The notes under the pieces: generated by a model
The model's database searches: none
What the model saw: only the letters and a program-made list of their open reading frames with translations
Told to the model about the DNA's origin: nothing
Shown here: piece after piece, positions 1-7,529 of the stretch
How positions within the stretch are numbered: the stretch's first letter is position 1
Layout: each line of letters opens with the position of its first letter
Assembly: GCA_045046905.1 (NCBI GenBank)
Contig: JASFYU010000100.1
Location: 1 to 31,154 of the forward strand
Origin: JASFYU01 sp045046905
GTDB lineage: Bacteria > Bacteroidota > Bacteroidia > Flavobacteriales > Flavobacteriaceae
Direction: 5' to 3'
Length of the DNA stretch: 31,154 bases
Position numbers and translations under genes: made by a program

Positions 1-183
1 TATTTTCCCTTCTTTTATCGCTATATCTATCACTTTATCAATACCATTTTTGGCATCGATTACATGACCGCCCTTGATTAGGATATCAAAATTTTGTGCG
101 CTGACTGAAACAGCAACTAAAAAAAACAGGGCTGTCACAAGAAGATTATATCGGAAAAGTATTTTTGTTTTCATTGTTTTCAT
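1..183 (-). CDS. Amidohydrolase-family enzyme, N-terminal part only (runs off the window)
   Basis: The visible N-terminus begins MKTMKTKILFRYNLLV, continues with a hydrophobic signal peptide ending VSVSAQ, then FDILIKGGHVIDAKNGIDKV. The ILIKGGxVIDxxNG pattern is the first beta-strand region of the amidohydrolase/dihydroorotase-like metallohydrolase superfamily; the metal ligands lie outside the window, so the substrate cannot be told. The signal peptide implies a periplasmic or surface enzyme. Three in-frame ATGs (at 198, 183 and 174) are possible because a 9-base unit ATGAAAACA is repeated in tandem. The ATG at 198 overlaps the upstream gene's stop codon (TAATG), so the pair is probably one transcript with coupled translation. 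I chose 183; 174 is equally plausible. Confidence 0.6.
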   Translation of the reverse strand, partial: MKTMKTKILFRYNLLVTALFFLVAVSVSAQNFDILIKGGHVIDAKNGIDKVIDIAIKEGKI

Positions 184-197
184 TGTTTTTATATGCA

Positions 198-1961
198 TTA
201 GTCTGTAGTCATTTTAATAGGTACTATTGATTCTCCACTTGTGAGTAGTGCTTTTCTCAACTTCTTAACTTCGGTAGTTTCAATTATACCGGCATCATTT
301 CCAAAACTTGAGCGTATGAATGTCAACACATCAGCAATTTCATCATCATTCAAAAAGCTATGTTGGGGCATTACCCCGTTATAGACCTCATTATCAATTT
401 TTAAACTGCCCTCCATTCCCCGCAGCACCACTTGTATCAATCGCTCCTTATCTCCGGTAACCCACTCGGTATTTGTCAAAGGTGGAAATCTTCCCGACGC
501 CCCTTTCCCGTTCATTTGATGACAGGCGCTGCAATACACCTGATATACCTTGGCTCCGCCTTGAAGATTTTTTGGTGTTAAATTATCATTGATTATATCT
601 GGTGTTCTTATATGCGCTAGTAGCTTATGCCCTTCCATCGCTAACAGCTGTTCTTTTCCAAAACTATCTTTATCACCAGTATAAGTGATTTTCCATATCT
701 TGCCTTTTACAGAGTCTGATAGATACATAGAACCGTCAGGACCTATAGCAATACCCATTGGACGATAAATGGCATCCTTTACACTTACAATGGGATTGAC
801 CTCTGCAAAGCCATCAGCAAAGACTTCTACTTCACCGCTAGGTTTGCCATCTTTAAAAGGTACAAAACCTACAAAATAACCAGATTGCGGGTAGGGTGCT
901 CTATTCGTAGAACCGTGAAATGCAATAAATGCCCCATTTTTATAGCGTTCAGGAAATTGATCTCCTTCATAAAAAACAAGGTCGTTGGGTGCCCAATGAC
1001 CAGGAAAACCAATAATAGGATCGTCGAATTCTGAGCATCGACCAATACTATCACCATCTCCCCCGTATTCAGGAGCGAGTACTTTTTTGCCTTTTAGCTG
1101 ATCGTAATAACAATAGGGCCATCCAAAATTCGACCCCTCAGTCACCCTGATAAACTCTTCGGAAGGCAGCATCGCACTTTCCCACGGTGAATATTTATCA
1201 GGCCACAGCCTCAAAAGGTCATCTCTGCCATGCATAACTATATATAGTTCTTCTTCCACAGGATTCCAATCCATAGCAACTACACTGCGAATTCCACTGG
1301 CATATTTATATCCATCTTTTTGGGTCTGCCCTAATTTATCGGCATCGAACCTCCATACGCCTCCGTGATCAGCTAATTGCGGACATGGATCCAAGCCAGC
1401 CCCACCGGGAGTACGTTTTGGGTCTTGACAAGCATTTGAAGGTGCCCCAAAAGGAACATACATATTACCCTTATTGTCAAAGGCTATGGGTTTGCCAATA
1501 TGTTCATGTTTACCATGTGCATGATCATCAGTCAACACAACTTCTACCTCACCCTCTGGCACTAAAGTGCCGATTTTCAACTTATAACGGTAAACCACCA
1601 GATCCGAACTGAAATAAATGTATCCCTTGTAAATTCGCATAGCCGTGGCATAACTCCATTTCTGGCGCGTGCTATGGTCACCGAATTTTTTAATAATATC
1701 AGCAGCCCCATTATTGTCAGTATCTTTCAAAGCAGCTACCGAAGCATTTTCAGTAGCATTCCTAAGCTTTACATACAGGATATTATCCTTGGTCACGGCC
1801 ATATGTCGCACCCTTTCGGCTATACTATCGACTACGACTACCGATGAAAAATCATCAGGAAGAAAAAGCTTCCCATCGCGCGCTTCCTTTTTACATTGCA
1901 CAAAGCAACAAACAAGACTAAAAAGTAAAAAGTAAATTTTGGAGTGAAAAACAGCGGCCAT
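198..1961 (-). CDS. Lipoprotein: glucose/sorbosone dehydrogenase-like beta-propeller fused to cytochrome c
   Basis: 587 residues. A lipobox ending FVQC puts the lipidated Cys at residue 23. Residues about 35-430 resemble the glucose/sorbosone dehydrogenase (GSDH, PQQ-type) six-bladed propeller, with segments such as HIGKPIAFDNKGNMYVPFG, EGSNFGWPYCYYD and RPMGIAIGPDGSMYLSDS. The last about 110 residues are a class I cytochrome c: haem motif CSACH at about 477-481 and a probable Met ligand in GVMPQHSF at about 530. Known family members oxidise sugars or sugar aldehydes and pass electrons to haem; the fusion would let one surface or periplasmic protein do both. Substrate and PQQ dependence are inferred. 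It is followed by the amidohydrolase start with a one-base stop/start overlap. Confidence 0.8.
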   Translation of the reverse strand: MAAVFHSKIYFLLFSLVCCFVQCKKEARDGKLFLPDDFSSVVVVDSIAERVRHMAVTKDNILYVKLRNATENASVAALKDTDNNGAADIIKKFGDHSTRQKWSYATAMRIYKGYIYFSSDLVVYRYKLKIGTLVPEGEVEVVLTDDHAHGKHEHIGKPIAFDNKGNMYVPFGAPSNACQDPKRTPGGAGLDPCPQLADHGGVWRFDADKLGQTQKDGYKYASGIRSVVAMDWNPVEEELYIVMHGRDDLLRLWPDKYSPWESAMLPSEEFIRVTEGSNFGWPYCYYDQLKGKKVLAPEYGGDGDSIGRCSEFDDPIIGFPGHWAPNDLVFYEGDQFPERYKNGAFIAFHGSTNRAPYPQSGYFVGFVPFKDGKPSGEVEVFADGFAEVNPIVSVKDAIYRPMGIAIGPDGSMYLSDSVKGKIWKITYTGDKDSFGKEQLLAMEGHKLLAHIRTPDIINDNLTPKNLQGGAKVYQVYCSACHQMNGKGASGRFPPLTNTEWVTGDKERLIQVVLRGMEGSLKIDNEVYNGVMPQHSFLNDDEIADVLTFIRSSFGNDAGIIETTEVKKLRKALLTSGESIVPIKMTTD

Positions 1962-2310
1962 AATCTATATCAAAATTTTAATAAACTACCTCGGCTCTAG
2001 TGCAGGAGATAATATAAATGAACTCTCCCCATTTTCATTCCGATAGCTATCAAAACTACCCAGTCTTGATTACTCAACTGGGAACTTAACTTTGCCGGCA
2101 GTTAGGCTAAACCCAACCTGAGGCTATCGCCCTACGATTGAGCTACCTTCTTTAAGCTCTTACAGAACACCTTGGCTTGGCCCCGACACTATGAAAACAG
2201 TACAGTAGTATAGGGTCAAGTTATAATTCTTTTTGCTATTAAGCAAATGATTTCTGAAAAATGTGCTCGAACACATTTTTATTGGCATTTAAAAAATAGA
2301 GGCTTAAACT
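1962..2310. other. Gene-free stretch with a possible decayed coding remnant
   Basis: No intact gene is visible. On the minus strand, about 2068-1986 reads SRLGSFDSYRNENGESSF and then ILSPALEPR before a stop, with a stop just upstream. This has a coding-like composition and may be the 3' remnant of a lost gene. A hairpin CCCAGT/ACTGGG (2059-2064 with 2077-2082) lies in the same patch. I see no convincing promoter for the gene that starts at 1961. Confidence 0.3.
2257..2280 (-). terminator. Hairpin, probable terminator of the CBM9-like gene
   Basis: A perfect 9-bp stem AAAAATGTG/CACATTTTT with a 6-base loop sits 31 bases past the stop of the gene ending at 2311. On the minus strand it ends in a T run. 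The A/T-rich symmetric arms could work in both directions, though no plus-strand gene ends here. Confidence 0.5.
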
Positions 2311-3045
2311 TTATTCGAAAACCAATGTTCCGAAAAAAGAAGGTTGATGAAAATTTGGGTGTTCACTTTTCACAGGATTCCAACTTAGATAATGTTCAAT
2401 CGAAGTATCATCGCCACATTTATAGAAATTAGCATTGGCTTTAAAATTGCTGAGTTGAATTTCCTCATCATGAATAAATATTTCAGAAGGGATTATAACG
2501 GTCATTTCCCAAGAATGCCCTCCCGTCCTTTCTCCAAAAGGTTCTTCTCCCAATGTAGATTTGATTTTAATCTTTTCTTTAATGAGTTCTGGTGAAATAA
2601 ATTCACGAGATCCTACATTCGGACCATAGGCCAAATGTGTAGTACCTATACAATTGAATTCAAAGTTGTAATAGTTACCATCTTGTTGTGTATCTATGAA
2701 AAATTCCACGCAACTATCCTTATGTGTAGCACTATTGGTAGCTGTTCGCTCCGCAAGAATATTTTCTTCGGTGATATAGAATTTCAACCAAATTTGATTG
2801 TTGCTATGGGCAATTCTAAATGCAACATCGGGTTGGTACGGAAATTCCTCCCAATTAATCAAATCTACCCGCTGAAGTTCTGTTTGTTGCTCGAGTAAAT
2901 TTGAGACCTTTTGTAGACTGGCTTCTCCTATATATTCAATTTTTTTCACCATAAGCACTTCGTCTTTTGTACTTGACATCTTGCAAGCACCCAAAATTAT
3001 ACAACATAAGAGCAGCATCTTACCTTTTTTTTCTAGTCTATTCAA
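2311..3045 (-). CDS. CBM9-like carbohydrate-binding lipoprotein
   Basis: 244 residues. The N-terminus MNRLEKKGKMLLLCCIILGAC is a lipoprotein signal with a classic LGAC lipobox, Cys at residue 21, so the protein is membrane-anchored. The rest matches the stand-alone CBM9-like fold common in Bacteroidota: an early segment with a Trp (DLINWEEFPYQP), FRIAHSNNQIWLKFYI, then KDSCVEFFID, NYYNFEFNCIG, SWEMTVIIP, ANFYKCGD and a final SWNPVKSEHPNFHQPSFFG. Such proteins are thought to bind glycans; no catalytic domain is present. It stands alone, with about 350 bases on one side and 470 on the other and a terminator hairpin after it, so its target glycan cannot be inferred from neighbours. Family call fairly sure, role inferred. 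Confidence 0.7.
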   Translation of the reverse strand: MNRLEKKGKMLLLCCIILGACKMSSTKDEVLMVKKIEYIGEASLQKVSNLLEQQTELQRVDLINWEEFPYQPDVAFRIAHSNNQIWLKFYITEENILAERTATNSATHKDSCVEFFIDTQQDGNYYNFEFNCIGTTHLAYGPNVGSREFISPELIKEKIKIKSTLGEEPFGERTGGHSWEMTVIIPSEIFIHDEEIQLSNFKANANFYKCGDDTSIEHYLSWNPVKSEHPNFHQPSFFGTLVFE

Positions 3046-3516
3046 AATATTAGATTTTCCATTAAACTTACAAAATATTATACGATTCGTTGGTACAACA
3101 ATCTTTCTTTGGCAGCATACTCCTTGCCTGTAGAGCAGTTGATTTGATTCGCTTCAAACAAATCAAGACTTAGGTGATTTACGTTCGTCATGATTCATAA
3201 GTGACAATATACAATTTAATTGGTATAAAGCGATAAGGCTCAAAAATTACATTTTGAAATTTTTGTGTTAACTTTCTATGCAATCGATTACTATAAATTT
3301 TTTAGAACAAGGTGCATTACCGCTGAAAACCACATTTATACGCTATGCCTGCCCAGTCATTCTTTTAGTCGATTTAATTGTTCAATTGCAACTTACGAAA
3401 GAAAAAACACCCGAATAGTATCTAGATTCAAATAAGAGAGAGCATTAAATACCGATTGGCAAACAAATATATAGGTCGAACTCGTGCTCTGAGTTTTCTT
3501 TATTTATTCTCTAGAG
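3046..3516. promoter_or_regulatory. Divergent intergenic region with two inverted repeats
   Basis: This 471-base AT-rich stretch separates a minus-strand gene (start 3045) from the plus-strand lactonase gene, so it should hold both promoters. I could not find a confident TTTG/TAnnTTTG pair. Two perfect inverted repeats stand out: TTGATTTG/CAAATCAA (3139-3146 with 3159-3166) and CAAAAATT/AATTTTTG (3241-3248 with 3258-3265). Either could be an operator or a transcript hairpin. No gene is seen. Confidence 0.35.
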
Positions 3517-3561
3517 TTGAAACCATCTTTATTCATTACATTATTGTCATACCTTGGTATC

Positions 3562-4680
3562 ATGAAAAAAATGTATTCAGTAGTTATCGTATTTCTCCTT
3601 TTAGCATTTGTCATTCCCGAAAAAGAAAAGACATATACTACTGCCGATTTTCCTTTCTTTGTCGGCACCTATACCAATTCGAAAAGTGAAGGCATTTATA
3701 AATATGTGCTACGAAAAGATGGCACATTAAAAAGTCTAGGCCTGGCAGCCAAGTTAGACAACCCTTCTTTTTTAGCAAAAAGTGCCGATAATAAGTTTTT
3801 GGTAGCCGTGAGCGAAATAAGTAATACCGATGGTATAGGCTTTCTAAAATCCTATGCCATAAGGGGTGACAGTTTACAATTCATCAACACAAAATCATCT
3901 GCTGGTAAACACCCCTGTTTTGTGACCATAAACAAAATGGGCTATGTAGTAACCGCCAATTATAGTGATGGCACTGTGGCTCTTTTAAAAATGAATGCAA
4001 CAGGAGAATTATCAGACCCACTAGACCTTCAACAACATACGGGTAAAGGCACTAGCCAGCGACAGAAAGGCCCACATGCACATTCAGCATGGTTCGCCTC
4101 CAATGCCATTGATCTCATCTCAGTGGATTTGGGCACCAATGAACTTTGGTTTTCACAAATAGACACCCTAACCAACAAATTAGTGCCCAAAAACCCATCT
4201 ACATTGGCCATGACAGCGGGGGCAGGACCGCGGCATATGACGTTTCACCCCAATGGCAAATGGGCCTATGTGCTCAATGAACTGTCATCTACCACGACCC
4301 TTTTAGAAAAAAACGCTTTGGGTAACTATACTATAGTTAGTTCAATATCGACCTTGCCAACGGAATACAAAGACCCGAATTCATGCGCTGATATTCATAT
4401 ATCAACCGATGGTAGGTTTGTATATGCCTCTAATCGCGGCCATAACAGTATAGTTATTTATAAAGTAAAGGCCGAAGATGGCACCCTGACGCTCGTAGGT
4501 CATGAGGCCACCCGAGGCAGGGTGCCTCGCAATTTTTCGCTATCTCCAGATGGTAACTATTTATTAGTAGCCAATCAAGAGACTAATACCATTGTTTCCT
4601 TTAGACGCAATACAAAAACTGGTAGCTTGACATTTATTGATAAAATAGCCGCACCTACCCCCGTTTGTATTTTGTTTTGA
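3562..4680 (+). CDS. Secreted lactonase-family beta-propeller (6-phosphogluconolactonase-like)
   Basis: 372 residues from the chosen start. The family is the seven-bladed YbhE/Pgl-type lactonase (PF10282): FFVGTYTNSKSEGIYKYVL near the N-terminus, then KHPCFVTINKMGYVVTANY, GPHAHSAWF, GPRHMTFHPNGKWAYVLNEL, RVPRNFSLSPDGNYLLVANQ and the usual C-terminal end PTPVCILF, so it is full length. An ATG at 3517 would add 15 residues, but the ATG at 3562 (MKKMYSVVIVFLLLAFVIP) gives a clean signal peptide and is preferred. Export argues against a role in the cytosolic pentose phosphate pathway; many secreted Bacteroidota paralogues have no defined substrate. It could hydrolyse a sugar lactone, perhaps one made by an oxidase such as the GSDH-like protein nearby, but that is only inference. 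Confidence 0.75.
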   Translation: MKKMYSVVIVFLLLAFVIPEKEKTYTTADFPFFVGTYTNSKSEGIYKYVLRKDGTLKSLGLAAKLDNPSFLAKSADNKFLVAVSEISNTDGIGFLKSYAIRGDSLQFINTKSSAGKHPCFVTINKMGYVVTANYSDGTVALLKMNATGELSDPLDLQQHTGKGTSQRQKGPHAHSAWFASNAIDLISVDLGTNELWFSQIDTLTNKLVPKNPSTLAMTAGAGPRHMTFHPNGKWAYVLNELSSTTTLLEKNALGNYTIVSSISTLPTEYKDPNSCADIHISTDGRFVYASNRGHNSIVIYKVKAEDGTLTLVGHEATRGRVPRNFSLSPDGNYLLVANQETNTIVSFRRNTKTGSLTFIDKIAAPTPVCILF

Positions 4681-4682
4681 GG

Positions 4683-4831
4683 GTGAAAAAACTAAAAGAT
4701 AGCGAACATAATTCTCGATATAGAATAGCCACAGCATATAATGCACTTGAACAAATAGGCATGGCAAAGGAGTACATTTAGAAGCAGAGGAAAATATTTA
4801 TACCCATAGGAAAATGGTATTCTGCTTGTGA
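4683..4831 (+). pseudogene. Possible frameshifted 3' remnant of an unknown gene
   Basis: Directly after the lactonase stop, another frame reads VKKLKDSEHNSRYRIATAYN and ALEQIGMAKEYI to a stop at 4779. Shifting frame at 4778 continues LEAEENIYTHRKMVFCL to a stop at 4829. The helical, charged composition looks like real protein, possibly a repeat-rich C-terminus, but there is no start codon or N-terminus and I do not recognise the family. It abuts another broken gene, so the patch looks like a site of gene decay. Confidence 0.25.
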
Positions 4832-4893
4832 GGATTACAATGTAACAGAATACCGTGCTTCGCACGCAAAGCAGTTTTCACGAGTAGCAGAAT
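4816..4893. repeat. Nested hairpin element (REP-like or small structured RNA)
   Basis: Three complementary features are nested: GGTATTCTG (4816-4824) pairs with CAGAATACC (4846-4854); CGTGC-TTC-GCACG (4854-4866) makes a tight hairpin; and ATTCTGC (4819-4825) could pair instead with GCAGAAT (4887-4893). The alternative pairings and GC-rich mini-hairpin are unlike the AT-rich surroundings. It may be a dispersed palindromic repeat; only one copy is in the window. Confidence 0.4.
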
Positions 4894-4972
4894 GACGAAG
4901 TGACTTATTACTTGGGCGTACAATAAAACCTCCTAACTAAACCATTCTACATCAATTCACAAGACATGAACT

Positions 4973-5328
4973 ATGGATACCTCTAAAATATCAGTCGCTA
5001 TTTTTGATAAATACGCAGATAAATTTCAGAGCGAGTATTTTGGATCGAATTTGTACAATAATTCATTTGATTTCTTCTGTGATTTGATAAAAACTAGGAA
5101 TGCAACTATTCTAGAGGTAGGTTGTGGCCCAGGAAACATCACAAAATATGTATTAGACTAAAGGCCTGATTTTAATATTCAGGGCATTGACCTTTATTTA
5201 TAATGTTTCGCAATTATTAAGCTCTAAAGGAGAACGGCTTTAAGCAAATTCATATAGACCGTAAAGATTGTATTGAGAATGGCGAAGTGATTTTCAATGA
5301 TCTACATATTGTGGCAACAAAATATTGA
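4973..5328 (+). pseudogene. Broken class I SAM-dependent methyltransferase
   Basis: The N-terminus MDTSKISVAIFDKYADKFQS leads into ILEVGCGPGNITKYVLD, the glycine-rich SAM-binding motif I of class I methyltransferases. A TAA at 5159-5161 then interrupts the frame exactly where RPDFNIQGIDL, the usual motif II region, continues in the same frame; one base change from CAA (Gln) explains it. Only about 20 further bases stay recognisable. Then 5227-5328, in another frame, reads KENGFKQIHIDRKDCIENGE and VIFNDLHIVATKY to a stop, the typical C-terminal beta-hairpin region of the family. About 100 middle residues are missing, so both a nonsense change and an internal deletion have occurred. No product is expected. 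The 165 bases from here to 5493 hold no gene. Confidence 0.8.
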
Positions 5329-5493
5329 CAAAAAATTAGGTGAGGCATACGTCATTCTACCGTCTCAAGAGATGGTTATTCAGTACACCACAAGCATTTT
5401 CTATATTACAATTTACTCACCTTGTTTATAACCTGAGTTCAGTAATCAAAACCGTTTCGCACTCAATGAGGTATTAAAACATAAGGGTTTTCT

Positions 5494-6501
5494 TTAGCAT
5501 ATTTCTGAAATCTGTACGGGTCTGCGTTCTTTGAGTGATTTTATGGCTGCCAGTCCTATTTTTAAAGACTCCAATCCATCTTTTCCGCCAACGGGAGCTT
5601 GATTATCATCGATCAAAATGTTTGTAAAATCTTCCATTTCTGTTTTATATGCTTCTGCATAGCGTTCTAAGAAAAAATGAAGCGGTAATGCTCCTTGTAC
5701 TCCGCTTTTCGTATATAATCTATGGCCATCACTCACATTATTATTCCCTTGCACCATACCTTTTGAACCAAAAACTTCTATTCGTTGGTCATAGCCATAG
5801 GCTGCTTCACGACTATTGTCTATCACAGCCATTGTACCATCGGTATAGGTAAGGGTGATTATGGCGGTATCAATATCTCCTGCTTCTCCGATAGCTGGAT
5901 CTACCAGTACCGCACCTTTGGCATACACTTCTTCTACTTCCTTTTCCACGATAAAACGAGCCATATCAAAATCGTGAATGGTCATGTCTAAAAACAGCCC
6001 TCCCGATTGTTTGATATACGATATTGGCGGTGCCCCTGGATCCCTGCTTGTAATTTTTACGAGATGAGGTTCGCCGACCTCTCCGTTTTTCACCAAGGAT
6101 TTTACTTTTCGAAATTCCTTGTCGAACCTCCTGTTAAAACCAATCATCAGCTTGGTATCGGTGTCTTCTACGACCTTCAATACATCAATAACTCTTTGCA
6201 GGTTTAAGTCTAAGGGTTTTTCGCAAAAAATATGCTTTCCTGCCTTGGCGGCTAGTTCAACATAATCGGCATGTGTATCAGTAGGGGTACAGATTACTAT
6301 CGCATCGATATCGGCTATAGCCAATAATTCCTCATAGGTAGCAACGGTAGATGATACTCCCTTGTTTTTCGCATACTGTAACGATTCATCAATGGGATCT
6401 GTTACGGCAACAACTTCTACATTATGCATTTGAAGTAGGTTGTCTAGATGAATTTTTCCTATTCTTCCTAACCCAGCTACAGCGAATTTTAATTTGATCA
6501 T
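5494..6501 (-). CDS. iolG: myo-Inositol 2-dehydrogenase
   Basis: 335 residues, Gfo/Idh/MocA family, full length. It oxidises myo-inositol to 2-keto-myo-inositol (scyllo-inosose) with NAD+, the first catabolic step. The Rossmann motif VAGLGRIGKIH is at residues 8-18; CEKPLD at 93-98 supplies Lys95; GGLFLDMTIHDFDMARF at 167-183 supplies Asp172 and His176, so the Lys/Asp/His set of inositol dehydrogenases is intact. GFNRRFD, SRDPGAPP and DNSREAAYGYDQR are also typical of IolG rather than generic Gfo/Idh/MocA proteins. It is the last gene of the iol operon and overlaps the preceding dehydrogenase by 4 bases, which suggests translational coupling. No strong terminator is visible downstream; only a weak A/T hairpin lies near 5470-5490. 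Confidence 0.92.
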   Translation of the reverse strand: MIKLKFAVAGLGRIGKIHLDNLLQMHNVEVVAVTDPIDESLQYAKNKGVSSTVATYEELLAIADIDAIVICTPTDTHADYVELAAKAGKHIFCEKPLDLNLQRVIDVLKVVEDTDTKLMIGFNRRFDKEFRKVKSLVKNGEVGEPHLVKITSRDPGAPPISYIKQSGGLFLDMTIHDFDMARFIVEKEVEEVYAKGAVLVDPAIGEAGDIDTAIITLTYTDGTMAVIDNSREAAYGYDQRIEVFGSKGMVQGNNNVSDGHRLYTKSGVQGALPLHFFLERYAEAYKTEMEDFTNILIDDNQAPVGGKDGLESLKIGLAAIKSLKERRPVQISEIC

Positions 6502-7511
6502 ATTTTTATCAGTTCATTTGATTTGAAAGATTGTGTTGCCAATTCAGCAATTATTGTTGCTTTGGTACCATCTTCAACATTGATTTCAGGTTTTCTTTGT
6601 TCTATAATACAATCGACGAATTCTTGGATTTCATTTATAAATGCCTGATGAAATCGTTCTTGAAACGATTGAGAACACTCTTTAAACACGCCATTATCAG
6701 TCAGTATCTCAACCATATTTTTTTGTGGAACGGATCCAATTCTTAAGGTTGCCTTTGTTCCAATAATTTCAGTTTCAACATTGTATCCATGGGGAGCGGT
6801 CCTGCCTGCCAGAATAAAAACCATGGTCTCATTGTCGAATTGCATTAGGGCAGAAACATTGTCACCATCGCCATACTTGGCGTATTCAGAGTGGGCATAA
6901 CAGCCTCCTATGGCATATATACTTTTGGGTTCTGCTTTTAACATCCATCGGGCGAGGTCAAAATCATGAACGGCCATATCAAAAAACTGTCCGGCACTAT
7001 GTTTGGCATATTTGAGCGCCCCTTCGATAGCCGATTCTGGATCTACACTATAGCTTCTGAAAAGCACAGGTTTACCAATAAGGCCTTCTTCAATTTTTTG
7101 TTTGGCATAGACATATGAGGGGTCATACCTACGCATAAAGCCCAGCATAAAAACTAGCTCAGTCCTTAAGCTTACCGCATTTTCAACATCATAACATTCA
7201 GCTGTGGAGACACCCAAGGGTTTTTCACAAAAAACATGCAATCCTTTTTCCAGTGCAAGAACGGTATGGCTACAATGCTGATCAGAAGAGGAAACAATAA
7301 CTACCGCATCCAAATCGGCTCCGTTGATCATTTCATTAAAATTGGTGAAGCATTTAGGTGCTTTTAATGCTTTTTCTGCCTTTGCCAATTGATCTTTATC
7401 AAGACTACAGATTGCGGTTAATTCGGCATGTTTAATAGCGTGGGTAATATTTTCCGCATGTTTAAATCCGAGCCTACCTAATCCAACGATACCTATACGA
7501 ACAGTTTTCAT
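6498..7511 (-). CDS. Second inositol-dehydrogenase-like oxidoreductase (Gfo/Idh/MocA)
   Basis: 337 residues. IVGLGRLGFKHAE at 8-20 binds the nucleotide; CEKPLG at 95-100 gives Lys97; GQFFDMAVHDFDLARW at 174-189 gives Asp178 and His182, so the catalytic set is complete. It differs clearly from iolG (SYSVDPES in place of SRDPGAPP, RTAPHGYNVETEIIG in place of the DNSREA segment), so it is a diverged paralogue, not a recent duplicate. In other bacteria a second dehydrogenase of this kind handles scyllo-inositol (IolX-like) or another stereoisomer; that is the most likely role. It sits 18 bases after iolE and overlaps iolG. Family certain, substrate inferred. Confidence 0.82.
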   Translation of the reverse strand: MKTVRIGIVGLGRLGFKHAENITHAIKHAELTAICSLDKDQLAKAEKALKAPKCFTNFNEMINGADLDAVVIVSSSDQHCSHTVLALEKGLHVFCEKPLGVSTAECYDVENAVSLRTELVFMLGFMRRYDPSYVYAKQKIEEGLIGKPVLFRSYSVDPESAIEGALKYAKHSAGQFFDMAVHDFDLARWMLKAEPKSIYAIGGCYAHSEYAKYGDGDNVSALMQFDNETMVFILAGRTAPHGYNVETEIIGTKATLRIGSVPQKNMVEILTDNGVFKECSQSFQERFHQAFINEIQEFVDCIIEQRKPEINVEDGTKATIIAELATQSFKSNELIKI

Positions 7512-7529
7512 TATATGATCTATTTGTTT

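Noticed and set aside
2100..2160. A tRNA-like stretch on the minus strand (GGTAGCTCAAT resembles a D-arm)
   Set aside because: No matching D-stem partner, anticodon arm, TTCRA loop or acceptor pairing could be found.
5329..5493. A terminator after iolG
   Set aside because: Only a 5-bp A/T stem near 5470-5490 and a widely spaced AGGTGAG/CTCACCT pair were found; too weak to call.
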